A stretch of DNA of 64,000 nucleotides from Scalesia atractyloides (GCA_947069175.1 CAMTDV010000002.1:7543054-7607053), one strand, 5' to 3'; shown: positions 22,849 to 34,617, numbered from the stretch's first letter. A program made the numbers and translations. The notes: generated by a model not told the origin, from the letters alone.

Positions 22849-24895
22849 TGTAATATTCGTTGTAAAACGGGTCTCAAAACCCGCTTCGTTAAATAATTCA
22901 AGTATTGAATTTAAAGTCTCGATGCGTATTTTTTTCTCATTTAATACGAGTTATTAGTTTATAGTTATTAATTTATAATTATTAATTAATGGTTGTTAAA
23001 TAAATTGGAAGAATTAAATAAATGATAATAATATAATAAATAAAACCTTAAAATAAAAAAAATAAAGGGGCAGCCGGGTTTCGAACCCTGGTTCCCCCAC
23101 AAACTCACACACACAAAACACCACTAAACCACACACACCACATGTGTTTAAAACCGAAAGCATTAAATCGTATACGCATTTCTAACGCTAACCTGCAAAT
23201 TTGAAGTTCAAATCGGTAACTAACAACCGATTCAATAAAGATTAATTAACAACTTCGGGTATGAAATCATGTATAACCGATTCTGTAAATCAGTTTCAAT
23301 CCTAAAATCAAACCAACTTTGTAACTGATTCAAAATCAATGTCGTTATTGAAAACGGAAGTAATGATTGAATTAAAAAAACTGAAAAAACAATGATTGGC
23401 TATAAATATCATTCAATTCGCTCAATCTCTCGAAAACTCTCTAATTCTATTCGGTTTCAAATCAACGTTGCCAGAATCCTCGGTTCATCACCGGAAAACA
23501 TCACCGGAAAACCAAAACCTTTTCTCCTAGTCGGTATAACCCTCTTAATCCTTTTGATATCTTTTATTTAGTGTGTTACAACCTTAAAACAATTAATCAA
23601 AATTGTTATCTTTGATTAACAGTCAGGAACGGGTTCTGGGTATTTTATTCATGAAGAAGATGAAACTGATTTAGTGTTTTTGTATAATTATATATGGTGC
23701 TTTAAACATGTTAGACACACAGTCCAGTGGTGGACTGTGTGCAAAAACAACACATATGTCCTGGGTTCGAGTTTATGGCCGTCCGACTTTCTGAAATAAA
23801 AACCACATTTTTAAAACTTATTCAGATCATCTTATACGGGAGGTCACGAGTTCGAACCTCACACGCTGCCAAAATTAAACGCGATCCGACTAGTCAGACC
23901 TGACAAGGTCAAACATTTTTTATTATTTTATTTATTTTATTATTATTTACTCCAAAATTCTTTATTATTATTATTAATTAAAAATCATTTAAAATACTTA
24001 AAAACGACGTTTTTAAAGTTTAAAAATTGTAACAATACCACAAAAATAAACCTAAAAATCTAATAAAAAGCATTAATTAAAATATTAATTTCAAATAAAA
24101 ATTTATTTATTTATCGAACTATTATGTGATTATTTAGGTTAGTTTCCCTCGACGGTTAAATCCTAAATCGTGCGCCATCACTATCAATTCCAAGAAACGT
24201 ACCCACTGTGAGTGAATCCTTACAAATTCCCCTTTTTAATTCATGTTTTGGGGTGTATCATGTGTCGTTTACATATTTTATATATTCAAACACTTGTGCT
24301 AACACTATTATATGATCTAATGTGTATGTAATTTTTGTTGTTGTTATATGTGGTTACATGTTATCATTTCAGTACAAACATTCACATAAGGCCCATCAGT
24401 TCCTCGTTGGATACGAGTTGAGCATCGCGTGCCTCATTAGATCGGCTCCGTTTGATTGAGCCTTGATCTCACAGTTCATCATTTATCATGCACATGTGTA
24501 CATTGTTGGTGTTATGTGGTTTGTGGTTAGATTATATATACATTTGCTCATAATTGGTCCATGCACACTTTTATTAAATTAACCAATATAACTAGTTCGT
24601 TTAACTGTTTAATTTAGATTCACTCGCCAACTTCTGTAGACCCAAACCTTTATTTTACACATGGTACAGATGGACAGGCTGAGGAGAGGAACACTTAGGA
24701 CTTGGCTTTAGAAGAAAAATAAAACACTTCTTGTTTAGAACATTTATGTTGTGTTTGTTTGTTTTTATGTGTATGGATAATCTCTTTAAATTTGAAATAA
24801 TACATATGAAACTTAATTATAGTAAATGTCAGGAGCTTTGATGAAAACCCAATTAAGCCCCGACTTTTATTTCCGCTGCGGGTCGGGGTGTGACA
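22849..24895 (+). repeat. element 1 3' LTR with internal deletion
   Basis: 2,047 bp, 246 bp shorter than its partner. Sequence jumps from the segment after tRNA-like unit 1 (hairpin at about 23715) to the middle of unit 3 (near 23833), so unit 2 and part of unit 3 are missing. The antisense tRNA-like sequence (23067-23150) is kept. Confidence 0.92.
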
Positions 24896-24930
24896 ACTGC
24901 ATCATATAATAATAACATAAACCATTATCG

Positions 24931-25044
24931 TCATTGATCCTTGTCAGATTCCTCGACAAACTCAGCGAGCTCCTCTTTCGTGAAGTTTGGACCACGCCTA
25001 GTAGAGGGTGACGGGTTGTGCCGCGTATAGGACGTGCCTAGAGC
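24931..25044 (-). pseudogene. probable last exon of an unknown decayed gene
   Basis: On the minus strand an AG acceptor (ATAG before 25044) opens a 37-codon frame that ends TGA at 24931-24933. It is highly charged near the end (TKEELAEFVEESDKDQ). I do not recognise the protein. The upstream exon candidate is at 25280-25665, but the splice phases I can construct do not join cleanly, so the gene is probably broken here. Confidence 0.4.
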
Positions 25045-25279
25045 CTATAAAAAATTTAAACAAAATACTCATTACATAACATTAAAATTGTTCGTAGAAA
25101 ATGAAATAAAACATGGAAAGGTCGGACAGAGGAAAGAGCGGCATGATCAGGCCGGATTGAGAAAAATGTGGCTTGGAAAGATCGGGCTGAGTATAGGATG
25201 GACCGTAAGCTTATAATAATTTAAACAAAATAACATTAAATGGCTCGTAGATAAATGAAATAAAAATAAGATAACATAC

Positions 25280-25665
25280 CTGCATGGACGGGATGGCTGG
25301 GTAAAGGATGGCATGGCCGAGTCGGGCTGCTGCATAAAGAACGGGCCTATATCCAGATAAACTCGTGGTGGTGGACGGGGTGGAACCGACATACCCATAT
25401 ACTTATACATTTCACCCATGCTAGTCATCGGCCACCCCATGTCATCATGTATCTGGTCCATCTGGCGACTGTGGAATGTTATCTCCTGACCATGCAGTGT
25501 TAGAAGTCGCATCTGCTCATCCTGGTTACGCAAAATCCTATCAAGAAGACGGTTGGTTGACCAAGGCAACCTAACTGCGCGATAAGCTCTTTGTGGATGC
25601 TGATTAGGGGACCAGGAACCATATTGCCCCATACGCTTCCTATACATCGGGTCTAGTGGGACCAT
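25280..25665 (-). pseudogene. internal exon of an unknown decayed gene
   Basis: The open minus-strand frame runs from 25665 to a good donor (CAG then GTATGT) at 25280/25279. It encodes a Gln/Met/Pro-rich segment with HGQEITFHSRQMDQIHDDM, which may be a short helical stretch. I do not know the family. Downstream the intron plus the start of the next exon seem duplicated (25045-25279). Nearby palindromic repeats suggest that the gene was part of a transposon. Confidence 0.4.
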
Positions 25666-25770
25666 ATTGCTCCATACGCTTCCTATACTTTGGGTCTAGA
25701 GGAACCATATTGTCCCATACGCTTCCTCTATTTTGGGTCTAGGGGAACCATATTGCCCCATACATTTCCT
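25600..25770. repeat. tandem 55-60 bp repeats with the palindromic motif
   Basis: Four copies of a unit containing GGGTCTAG, then GAACCATATTGCCCCATACG, then CTTCCTAT are found at about 25618, 25660, 25700 and 25745. They overlap the start of the decayed exon. A (TA)n tract follows at about 25770-25791. Confidence 0.75.
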
Positions 25771-25977
25771 ATATATATATATATATATATATTATTTTGT
25801 TTAATAAGTATTTTTTTATAAAAACATTACAATATAACAATAACAAGTTAAAAATTTGATGCAACTTATATTTTTTAAGTAAAACTAATATGAACAACCA
25901 TTTTTTAACACAAAATAACACTATGATTAAATAATTTTAACAGGATAACACTAATAATGCAACAACTAATGCTACGA

Positions 25978-26184
25978 CTAATCAAACACGTTTATGTACT
26001 CTTTATGTTGACTTTTGTTACTTGCCATTAACGTCTTACCCTGTTGAATACGAGACACGTATAGTGTCTCCCATTCTTTAGCTTCGGTAGTTCTGTATAG
26101 ACTCCAAAGTCGATTCGGTGGAGGCATTGGGCAATCATTGGTTAACTTAAGGATGCCAACTTGAAGAGATACCTTAAGGGGCAT
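25978..26184 (-). pseudogene. possible exon of the unknown decayed gene
   Basis: A 68-codon minus-strand frame (RTTEAKEWETLYVSRIQQGK region) lies between the two longer frames of the same strand. It has no recognised domain. Membership of the same gene is inferred from position and strand only. Confidence 0.3.
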
Positions 26185-26364
26185 AACAGCTCACTCCATA
26201 GACTTGTGTTGCAAGTAAACAAATTTTAGAGTCACAAGTCATAGCTTTTCTCTCTAAAATGTGACAGTGAAACCTTAACCGTAAGAATATATTTATAGAC
26301 CCTAAAACAATACAAACACATTATGGATCAAAAAAATGTAACAAAACACAGAATGTAATAAACA

Positions 26365-26895
26365 CTATACATGGAATAACACGTATATTTCCCAATCTAA
26401 AGTGTGATAGTGAAACTTTAATGGTGAAAACATCCCTATACATCGAATATAAACACAAAATATATTAAATAATACGTAATTAATCGGAATGTCAAACTTG
26501 ATCCGTTTCAAAAGAGACATCCGGTTAGGTTCTTCGTGGTCGTTACCAACCACCTCCTCACCATCAACTTCTTCGAAATCGTTATCATCTTCCTCCAAAT
26601 CGTTATCATCTTCCTCGATATGTCTAATACCTTCCTCGTACTCATTCTCGAGTTTTACTTCCGCATGCGGATGGTAAGACGGGTATTGGTACTGCGGATA
26701 GCTTTCAGGGTCATCTACGTACTCTTGGTTCAAATCGGGTAGCTGAAACCCGTCATTACAATGAACCACGGATGCAACCTCTTCCTGCCCTCGTTCAACA
26801 ACGGGTTCGATTATACTTCCGGAGACGTATGATTCGTTTGGATATGACTGGTTTGAATAATCACCAAAAACATAATTGATGTCCCAAAACGACAT
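26365..26895 (-). CDS. unknown acidic protein, N-terminal exon candidate
   Basis: A 176-codon frame starts with ATG at 26895. The first 130 residues are Asp/Glu/Tyr-rich with a duplicated EEDDNDLEEDDNDFEEVDGE tract and a QYQYPSYHPHAE segment. The last 45 residues turn hydrophobic, which suggests read-through into an intron or decay. Acidic, Tyr-rich N-termini occur in some plant transposase-associated proteins, but I do not recognise this one. It lies beside an array of palindromes (26977-27566) on its 5' side, a plausible transposon end or promoter region. Confidence 0.4.
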   Translation of the reverse strand: MSFWDINYVFGDYSNQSYPNESYVSGSIIEPVVERGQEEVASVVHCNDGFQLPDLNQEYVDDPESYPQYQYPSYHPHAEVKLENEYEEGIRHIEEDDNDLEEDDNDFEEVDGEEVVGNDHEEPNRMSLLKRIKFDIPINYVLFNIFCVYIRCIGMFSPLKFHYHTLDWEIYVLFHV

Positions 26896-26976
26896 CGTGA
26901 TACGAACGGTTGTGAATTTTTGTCAGAATAAAGTCGTCCCCGAAAACTTGGATATATAACAGATTTCTGGTCTGAT

Positions 26977-27566
26977 GGGAATCATATTGCAAAATACGCT
27001 TTGTATTAAATTAATTCGTTCATCTACCTAAACCCTATGGGAATCGTATTACCCTATGCGCTTCCTGTTGGGGTCACCTTTTCATATTAATAGGAATCAT
27101 ATTGCCCAATATTATTCCCATTGATTTAATTCGTTCACCTATCGAAACCCTATGGAATCGTATTGCCCTATACGCTTCCTATTGGGGTCACTTTTCAGAC
27201 CTTTTCAGTTCTGAGCTGCATGCATGTCAGAGAATATACCAATAGGAAGCATATTGCCCTATATGCTTCCTATTAACCCTTGGGGAATCGTACTGCCCTA
27301 TACGCTTCTTATTGGGGTCACATTGAGCATACCAATAGGAATCGTATTGCCAATACACTTCTTATGATTTCATTCATTCACCAACCCTAGCCCTATGGTA
27401 ATCGTATTGCCCTATACGCTTCCTATTAAACTTATGGGAATGGTATTGGGAAATACGCTTCCTATCAGGTCACTTTTTCAGACCTTTTCAGTTTCGAACT
27501 ACGTGCATGTCAGAGAATCTCTAGGTTCATTGTACCAACAGGAACCGTATTGCCCAATACGCTTCC
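26977..27566. repeat. array of about ten 26-bp palindromes
   Basis: The consensus half-site is GGAATCGTATTG, then a 2-bp centre, then CAATACGCTTCC. Copies lie at about 26977, 27039, 27093, 27154, 27244, 27284, 27338, 27398, 27437 and 27541. The last, with half-sites GGAACCGTATTG and CAATACGCTTCC, has one mismatch. Between copies, TATTGGGGTCAC and TTTTCAGACCTTTTCAG segments also recur. Confidence 0.85.
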
Positions 27567-27599
27567 TATATTTCCTATTAAAGGATATTAAAAAATTTT

Positions 27600-28893
27600 A
27601 AAGAATGTATAGATAATATCATCATAAAATAATCCTAAGGAATATTTGATCAGAGTTGATGCCTTTTGAAAACAAAATTTTGGCAACACCAATAAACAGA
27701 ATTATTATTATATTATAATATATTATATTATATTATATTATATTATATTATATATCCCTACAATTGTAAGGTTGAACTACAGTAGCAAACAGCTACAAGT
27801 TTAGGCTTTTTTTTCCTTCTTTTTGTGACTTTATTTTTTTTATATTTATCTTTTAACTTTTACTATTGATGCTTTTATAGCACGTTAACTTTTTAAACAT
27901 TTTATAATCAAGTTTTATGTACATATATTTATATGAATGTTACGTTTGGACATAAGTATTTTTTTGGAGAAATCCGTCGAATCAAATATAATATGTTTTC
28001 GTGTCGTATCATTGTTTAACTTAATAAAACATTATAAATTAAAATGAAAGTCAAATTTAATACAAATTCAAGTTACTTTATGTTCTAACGTCGTCACAAC
28101 GCGTCGCACCGTTCTTTAACTTAATAAAACATTATATTCCTATGTACGTGTCAGTATAATTTTAACGTAAACTTTGTTTGGAAACAAGTTGGGACAAATA
28201 TAATACGTTTTCATTAAATAGTATATATTCGAGTTACTTTACATTTAGACCCAGCCGCAACATTTAGTATAGCCACTTACAACCCTTCAACTTTCTAAAA
28301 CTTCATAATCATTTTTTACGTACTTATTTTTTACAAACCGAACCAATAACGACTGAATCCTCTAGGGTTTAAATTTGATAAAGATGAAGTTTCCTGCCTT
28401 CATCTCTTAAGATGTAATGCCTAATGGATGATGGATAAGACTTGAGTTGGCTTAATTCTTCACTATCTGGTTTATAGTTTTCGATCGATATGGAACATGT
28501 ATCAATATCTTTTTAAGTATATCATGACCTTTCATTTTGGATTTTCTCAACCAATATAAACCGAGTCTCCATCGCATAACACGGTTCATATTACTTACTA
28601 GTTGATAAAACAAATTGCACAAAGTTTCAACTCAAAAGATCTCAAAGTTTTGATTAAAAAATAAATTTAGTAATTCAATTCAAATGTACTACAAATACTT
28701 TTAATTAAAAAATAATATTTAATGATCACATTCATTCTTAAGGGAACAAAGAGATAGAAAGATAAAAATGCAACCAAGACTTGAATTATTGTTAGGAACT
28801 TATAACATCACAGTCAATAAAACAAACATGGACCAATACACCAACATTGTTAAAACTACATAAAATTTCCCAATTGTCAATATTCCCTACGGC
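27600..28893. other. gene-free AT-rich stretch
   Basis: No gene is seen. A TATTA/TATAT tract lies at about 27705-27752. The rest is AT-rich and downstream of the minus-strand GH17 copy. Confidence 0.55.
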
Positions 28894-30044
28894 TCATGGT
28901 GTTTTACCCGATAAATCTAACGGGTAAATACGCGTTCCGTTAGGATAAAACATCCCAAAATGTCGCTCGGTCTCTAGCCCCGGTTTCTGATTCTCATTGT
29001 ACAAAGCAGAAATAAACGATGGCAGCACGACAAAGGGCTTATACGGGGTACCTCTTAGTGGTATTTCGGTCAACATCTTGATCACATTCTTGTTGTATAC
29101 CACGGCATTGTGAATATTTGCTCCGCTTTGGTCAACACCGCCCCCGTTTGGCCAACCTGTTTCGGAGATGGATAACCGGATATCCGGGTACCCGGCACCT
29201 TTCATAGCAAAGTACACTGCATCAAGCATTTGCTCCAACAAATTGGTAAAAAATAAGCCGACAGGCTCATCCAAATACCATTTAGTCTTCGGTTCAAGTA
29301 GAGCATAGTTGAGATCAATGTTTTTCGGGTCGGATGCCCAAGCGTAATACGGGTAGACATCAACAAAGAAAAATGATTTTGTATGGTTGATGAAGTGTAA
29401 CAACGGCTTTATAACGGTTTTCGCTACATTTGATTGAAAGTTCGCGCTAGAAGGCGGGTAAAAGTGTTCAAACAATCCATGGCTAGAGGTATCCCAACTT
29501 TGATTTTTTTCAAAGTTATGTGAAACTAGCGATTTCCGAATTCGGTACATTGCGGGTACGAGACTAAACCAGGTTGTGTTGTCAGGCTGCGAGAGGACCT
29601 GTTTGCCGACGAGAACGGTTTGGATCTTGGTTTGGGGGTAAAAGCGGGCGACGTTGGAGCGAACCCATTCGTCGGCTAGGGTTTGATTGGAGGCGATAGC
29701 GGTGATGATTTTATTGGGTACGTTTATTGTCACCGGAATGTTAGTGTTACTAAGTGCGGTAAGGATTTTGGGATTGGCATCGTCGAGCTTTACTCGTCCG
29801 ACTTTCAAGGACTTAATTAGCTCGATGGATTTAGAGGGCGAAGGGAGGTTGTTACCGAGTTGACCGTAGCACACCCCTGGTGTGGGGTCAATTTCAGCAC
29901 CTGATAATATTTAAAAGTAGATTTAGTAGGTATACGAGTCTAACTCTTATAGAAACATAGAAAAATTAAAAGGTTATAGATTAAAAGCTTAGCGGATAGA
30001 GTAAAAAGAAGACATGAAATGGGTATAAGAAAGATTAAATCCAT
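28894..30044 (-). pseudogene. GH17 beta-1,3-glucanase pseudogene
   Basis: Exon 1 (29993-30044) encodes a signal-peptide start MDLIFLIPISCLLFTLS. Exon 2 (28894-29900) begins GAEIDPTPGVCYGQLG. GH17 enzymes hydrolyse beta-1,3-glucan (callose or fungal wall) outside the cell. The nucleophile motif SETGWPNGG is intact. The acid/base motif normally GNE reads GKQ (Q codon at 29599-29601), so the proton-donor Glu is gone. The intron 1 donor GT is CT at 29992-29991, while the acceptor and phase still fit. The protein stops at SGKTP, where the second gene (42285-45117) continues into a linker and X8 domain. Three independent lesions argue for a pseudogene. It could make a non-catalytic protein if spliced another way. 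Confidence 0.85.
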
Positions 30045-30666
30045 TTTGTGGGTTTTTTGCATTAACGAAAGATTCAAAAACTGCAATGAAAGTAAAGGAG
30101 GAAGAGTGCTATTTATACGAATGTTGGAAGGGCCAAGTGGGTTTAATTTGAAAGAATAGGGTTCGATTTGTAAATCTCAAACCATTAAAATGGCACGTGA
30201 TGTGTTTGTTGTAATATGATAATCTAGTTAAATCTTTGTAATTAATACCGCATTAGGGGAGATCAGATCGCATCTGGATTGGACGGAAAGCTAAGTATAA
30301 TATAACTGCATGATTAAACAAATTAAACAGTTTTTGTATTGGGTGTTATGTTAATGTGAAACCAAACCCATATAAATAATAGTGACTAGAATTTTTAATC
30401 ATTTAAAGAGAACACCTTGGATACATTTTGATATGGTTAGACTACAAATCCTTTGATTGTTACAGTATTGTTTACTTGAAAGAAAAGTAAATGATTGCAT
30501 TCAATCCAACCATCATACATTTATAATGATTTCATATCTTAGCTACCATTAGCTTGACCATATTGTTATTGCTCACATGTTCTCGTCCTAATTCATGTAA
30601 ACAACATCTGCATGTTGTTTTGTGTTTAGATACTAGTGGGTTGGACCACGTGATATGACAGATGTC
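30045..30666. other. upstream region of the GH17 pseudogene
   Basis: This is the former promoter side of the minus-strand GH17 copy. I see a TATTTATA-like sequence (about 30111-30117) some 70 bases upstream of the ATG. No gene is present. Confidence 0.4.
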
Positions 30667-33600
30667 TGTAACACCCTGTAAAATCGTGTCCAATAGTATA
30701 GTGACATGTGTTGTATTTTAAAATATAGTCTATTAAAGACCAATAAGGACTAAAGGCGTCAACATGCTCAAACTGAGCCTCTGAGTGACGGTCCGATGTC
30801 AGCATGCATAAATAACAGCTTCTGAGTGACAGATACGTCAACATGCTTGAATCAATAGCCTCTGAGTGACTGATATGTCAACATGCTTGAAATTTGGCCT
30901 CTGAGTGACACCGGAATCAACATGCTTATAATAAGCCTCTGAGTGATCTTTGTGAAGTCCTAACTCTCATACGTGCCAATTGTTGGACAAGAGAGTTCAA
31001 TTTTGTAAATATGTGAAAGTTGGATGATGGAGGGATTAAAAGTGTCAACATATTAATTTATACCTTTGGGTGACCTTTTAACGAACCGAAAGCTCGACAA
31101 TGTCCGGGCATAATCCCGGGTATGCCAAGTATTGGCTACGGAGGGCTAAAAGTGCCAATAAGGTGTTTAAAAAGGTTTTTAGAAGCTTTTTAAAGTTAAG
31201 GGGCTAAAATGTCAAACTTTCAAACTGGCCAAGGGGCGGTCGCGGGCTGCGAGATACCTGGCCTGGGTCTCTCGCGGGGCGCGAGAGAGGCTCTGTTGCA
31301 GAAAATTTTGCTTGGTCTCCAAACAAAACTCCAAAAAAACCATTAAATCGAAACAATGGCTTCCCAAACTGCTATGCCACGTTTTGGGACACTTGTAAGC
31401 TTCTTCTTATACCCCTAAACACCTGGCATCACCTCCTTTGAGTTCTCCAACTATAAATAGGTGCTTAAGTTCACATTCCAACTTGCACCTTTCTCATTAA
31501 ACTCTTCTCCCTCCTCTGGAAGTTCCTAGCTGAAAGGAGCATCCAAGTTAGTTTTTTTGCACCGTAGAAATCACTAGTAAGTGTTCCTCCTTTGTGCATT
31601 TTCGTTTATAGGCTTTTATAGCCAAAAGTCAAGCGTTTTATGGAAAACGCTTTGAATTTCGGTTAAGACCATTATGGTCCAGCCATTGTTTGAAATGAAC
31701 ATGGCTAAATGATCATAATAAGGTAGGTGCTAATCCCTATAAAGGGCACCTCCTGAAGATCATGTTTGCTAGACCAATTAACGGGTCAAAGTTATAATAT
31801 TAAAAAGTCAAACAGGCCATTTTTCGGAAAAATTATAAATTGATCTTATATATGTTATGAAACCTTTTTGACACTTAAACAAGTTGGTAATAATTATTAG
31901 AACATGTAAGAACATGTTCGGCTCGTCAATTCCAGTCCTAGGGTCGGTTCGCAACCGAAAGTCGCAAAGTTTGACTTCTACTTTGACTTTCGATTCTGAC
32001 CCGATTTAGGTTAGTTACCTACTGATCTAAAGTTGCATTATAATCATAATATAATGTAGCATAACCCTCTGAGGTTATATTACATGATCATAATCAGAAT
32101 CCAAGTTTATGCGCAAGTTTCATAATTATGTCATCTTTGACCAAAATGCCATTTTTGCATAAATCAAGGTTTTAAATAGTAATAAACTTGAAAATGAGTT
32201 TCCTACTGATGTAATATTATAAGTAGGATTATTTTGGATGTTAAACCAAGTTATAAACTGAGTTTTCAAGCAAGTCCTTAAACTATGTCGATAAATAACG
32301 ATTTTAGCCCTTGTGGCTCATAAAATAGTTTTAATCAATCTTTCAAGGTAAATCTTTTACCTACTGATATGTTATATTAAATAATATATCTAAGACATTT
32401 TAATATGACCTTAACATCAGGTTTCGTAAAAATCGCATAAAACGTCATTTTACGACATAAGCGCCGCTTAGGCGCATAGTATGGTTTTAAATCATATTAA
32501 TTGACTAAGATTTGTTACCTGCTGATTTTAAAACTTATTTTAAAAATATTTACAGTAGGTACATGTTATAAACTCAGAATCCCAAATAATTTATAAACTT
32601 TGTGTAAAATGACCAAAATGCCCATTCGGTGTATAGTTTGGTCATAAAAGATAATTTACACATATAATTGACATCCTATTGATATTATGTTATAAATAAA
32701 TTATTTTCCAGAATACTTATGATTTTAAACTTAAAATATATTCAAGTTCTTTTTATACGGTATATAATTACCGAAATGCCCTTATGAGGCATAGTTTCGT
32801 TTTAAAACCTTAACGGGCATACAAGCTGATATCCTACTGATATCTTAACTTATTTAAAGTATAATGGCATATAGAACTTGTCCATAACTTATCCGGTTAC
32901 CCATTATCGCTTATAAGCGTATGGTTGATTATACATAACTAGTTTACGGAATTTAGCCAAAACGGGTTTAACCTTATCATTTTAGTCTCAAAATCCAGAA
33001 TGTTAATTGTTTACCCATATTATGCAAGTCAAAGTACTTGTCGGGTTTAAACTACATTCTATCCCATCATTGTTTAATCAAGTGTTATACGTTTTGATCA
33101 TGTACACTACTCGGTCTAAGTCTATGACTTAAATAAAGATCGGTAGTATTTAATTGGTTAGCTTATGTCATAATCCAGACTAGAGTCTTGCCGGTAAATT
33201 CTATCTGCACGTTAGTACTTTTGTATACGGCTGAGTTATTGAAATTAAAAGAAGACTAGCTCACGTAAATACTGTCGACTTATTTTCCCTATACGGGCTT
33301 GGGATACGGTAAACTATTACCGCTTGGTCAGAAATGTGATCAATCGAATGCCGGATTGTGGCTAGTAAATCCGCATATTCTGTTTTAATCAATTTTGTTT
33401 GATAACTTAAACATCGGGGGTTAAATTACCGTGTCCTGGATATCCTCGGCTCATTAGATTAGTTAATGGCCACGACCTTAGCGCGGGGTGTAGGCATACA
33501 CCTGACAGACGCTCAAATGCAAATTACCCAAGACGTTGGGGATAACTCCTCTGTGAGTTCTAAGTGGTCTGTATTTAATCATGTCTTGGTCCCTGTACTG

Positions 33601-34086
33601 GGCCCTGTATGTATGGACAAACATGTGAATCTGTTAACAAGGTTACAAAGTAACTTTCCCAAGTTATAAAAGATTTTGTGCCATGTGCACTTAAAATCAT
33701 TTTAAAAATGTTTTCAAAATGAGTCAGTTGGGTGTATTTACCAGCGAAAGCTGACGTATCGTCCAAAGGCTAAATTGCAGGTACAATACGAAATAGGCCG
33801 GAAGCTGCTCGGTAGTGATTAAGAGGATCTTGCAAATCCTTAGATCTGCCCTAAAGTCTGTTTTATATTCTTTCTTGTACATTTTAATGATCCGTCTGTG
33901 GATCTTCTATTACAAGCCGGTATATTATTTTGTATTTCCGAACATTTGGTTTGTAATAGTAATTTTACTCCAAGACTTCCGCTGTGCCGTGTTTAATTGA
34001 CTATGATGCTATCAACTGACGTCACAATACTCCCTACCCGGGCCCACCGGTGTATGGATTTTGTGTTGGAAATCCGGGGTGTGACA
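30667..34086 (+). mobile_element. solo LTR, 3.4 kb
   Basis: It starts TGTAACACCC and ends GGGGTGTGACA, with perfect 5-bp duplications ATGTC on both sides (30662-30666, 34087-34091). There is no primer site, internal domain or second LTR, so this is a solo LTR left by LTR-LTR recombination. A TATA box (TATAAATA) is at 31452-31459. It is related to the copies at 45827 and 62729. The family is probably Ty3/gypsy by its ends, but there is no coding sequence to confirm this. Confidence 0.92.
30755..30950 (+). repeat. minisatellite inside solo LTR
   Basis: Four or five units of about 45 bp carry CAACATGCTT followed by GCCTCTGAGTGA. Copy number differs in the other two LTRs of the family (45905-46035 and 62815-63000). 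Confidence 0.8.
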
Positions 34087-34115
34087 ATGTCACTAAGGCT
34101 CTTCTAGAGAGCGTT

Positions 34116-34187
34116 GATGTTGTGTTGTTGTTGTTGTTGTTGCTGTTGCTGCTTGTGTTGTTGATGTTGCTGCTAGTGTTGTTGTAT
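34116..34187. repeat. TTG/CTG microsatellite
   Basis: An impure run of TTG, CTG and TGT triplets lies just after the solo LTR. Confidence 0.85.
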
Positions 34188-34573
34188 ATTTAAGTATTAA
34201 AATAAGAAGTTAATTACGTTTTTCGTTCATTTGGTTTGTCTAAAATTACTATTTCAGTCCATTAGTTTAAAATTTGTCAAAATAGTCCCTGTGGTTTCAC
34301 TTTCGTAACTATTACAGTCCACCCACACTAACGTTATCCAGTTATTTGGTAGTTTATTCGAAATGACCATAAGCCTCTTTTATTAAAACTAGAATTAAAA
34401 CAAATAAAGAGTTAGTTACATTTTTCGTCCCTATGGGGGTCTTGAATTGAATATTGATTCAATGACTGTATTTCTCTGCTATGATTCTGGTTTAAAACTA
34501 AAATGATTATTAACCACTGTCCAGGCTTATCTAATTCTCAAAACAAATAATAACTCGGTCAAGTGAGCGAATG

Positions 34574-34617
<44 letters not shown>

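Larger units (their letters stand above)
6322..24895 (+). mobile_element. element 1: Tekay-like Ty3/gypsy chromovirus, split by element 2
   Basis: The element has LTRs at 6322-8614 and 22849-24895, both TGTAAT to GTGACA. It has a Met-tRNA-type primer site and a purine-rich tract before the 3' LTR. The domain order is gag (zinc knuckles), protease, reverse transcriptase, RNase H, integrase, chromodomain, which is Ty3/gypsy chromovirus order. Flanks are ACTGT and ACTGC, a 5-bp target duplication with one transition. Removing element 2 leaves about 9.9 kb. Several stops and frameshifts show that it is dead. The Tekay/Del assignment rests on the terminal RRSRIPIVRV-type chromodomain motif and on overall layout, from memory of the lineage. 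Confidence 0.9.
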
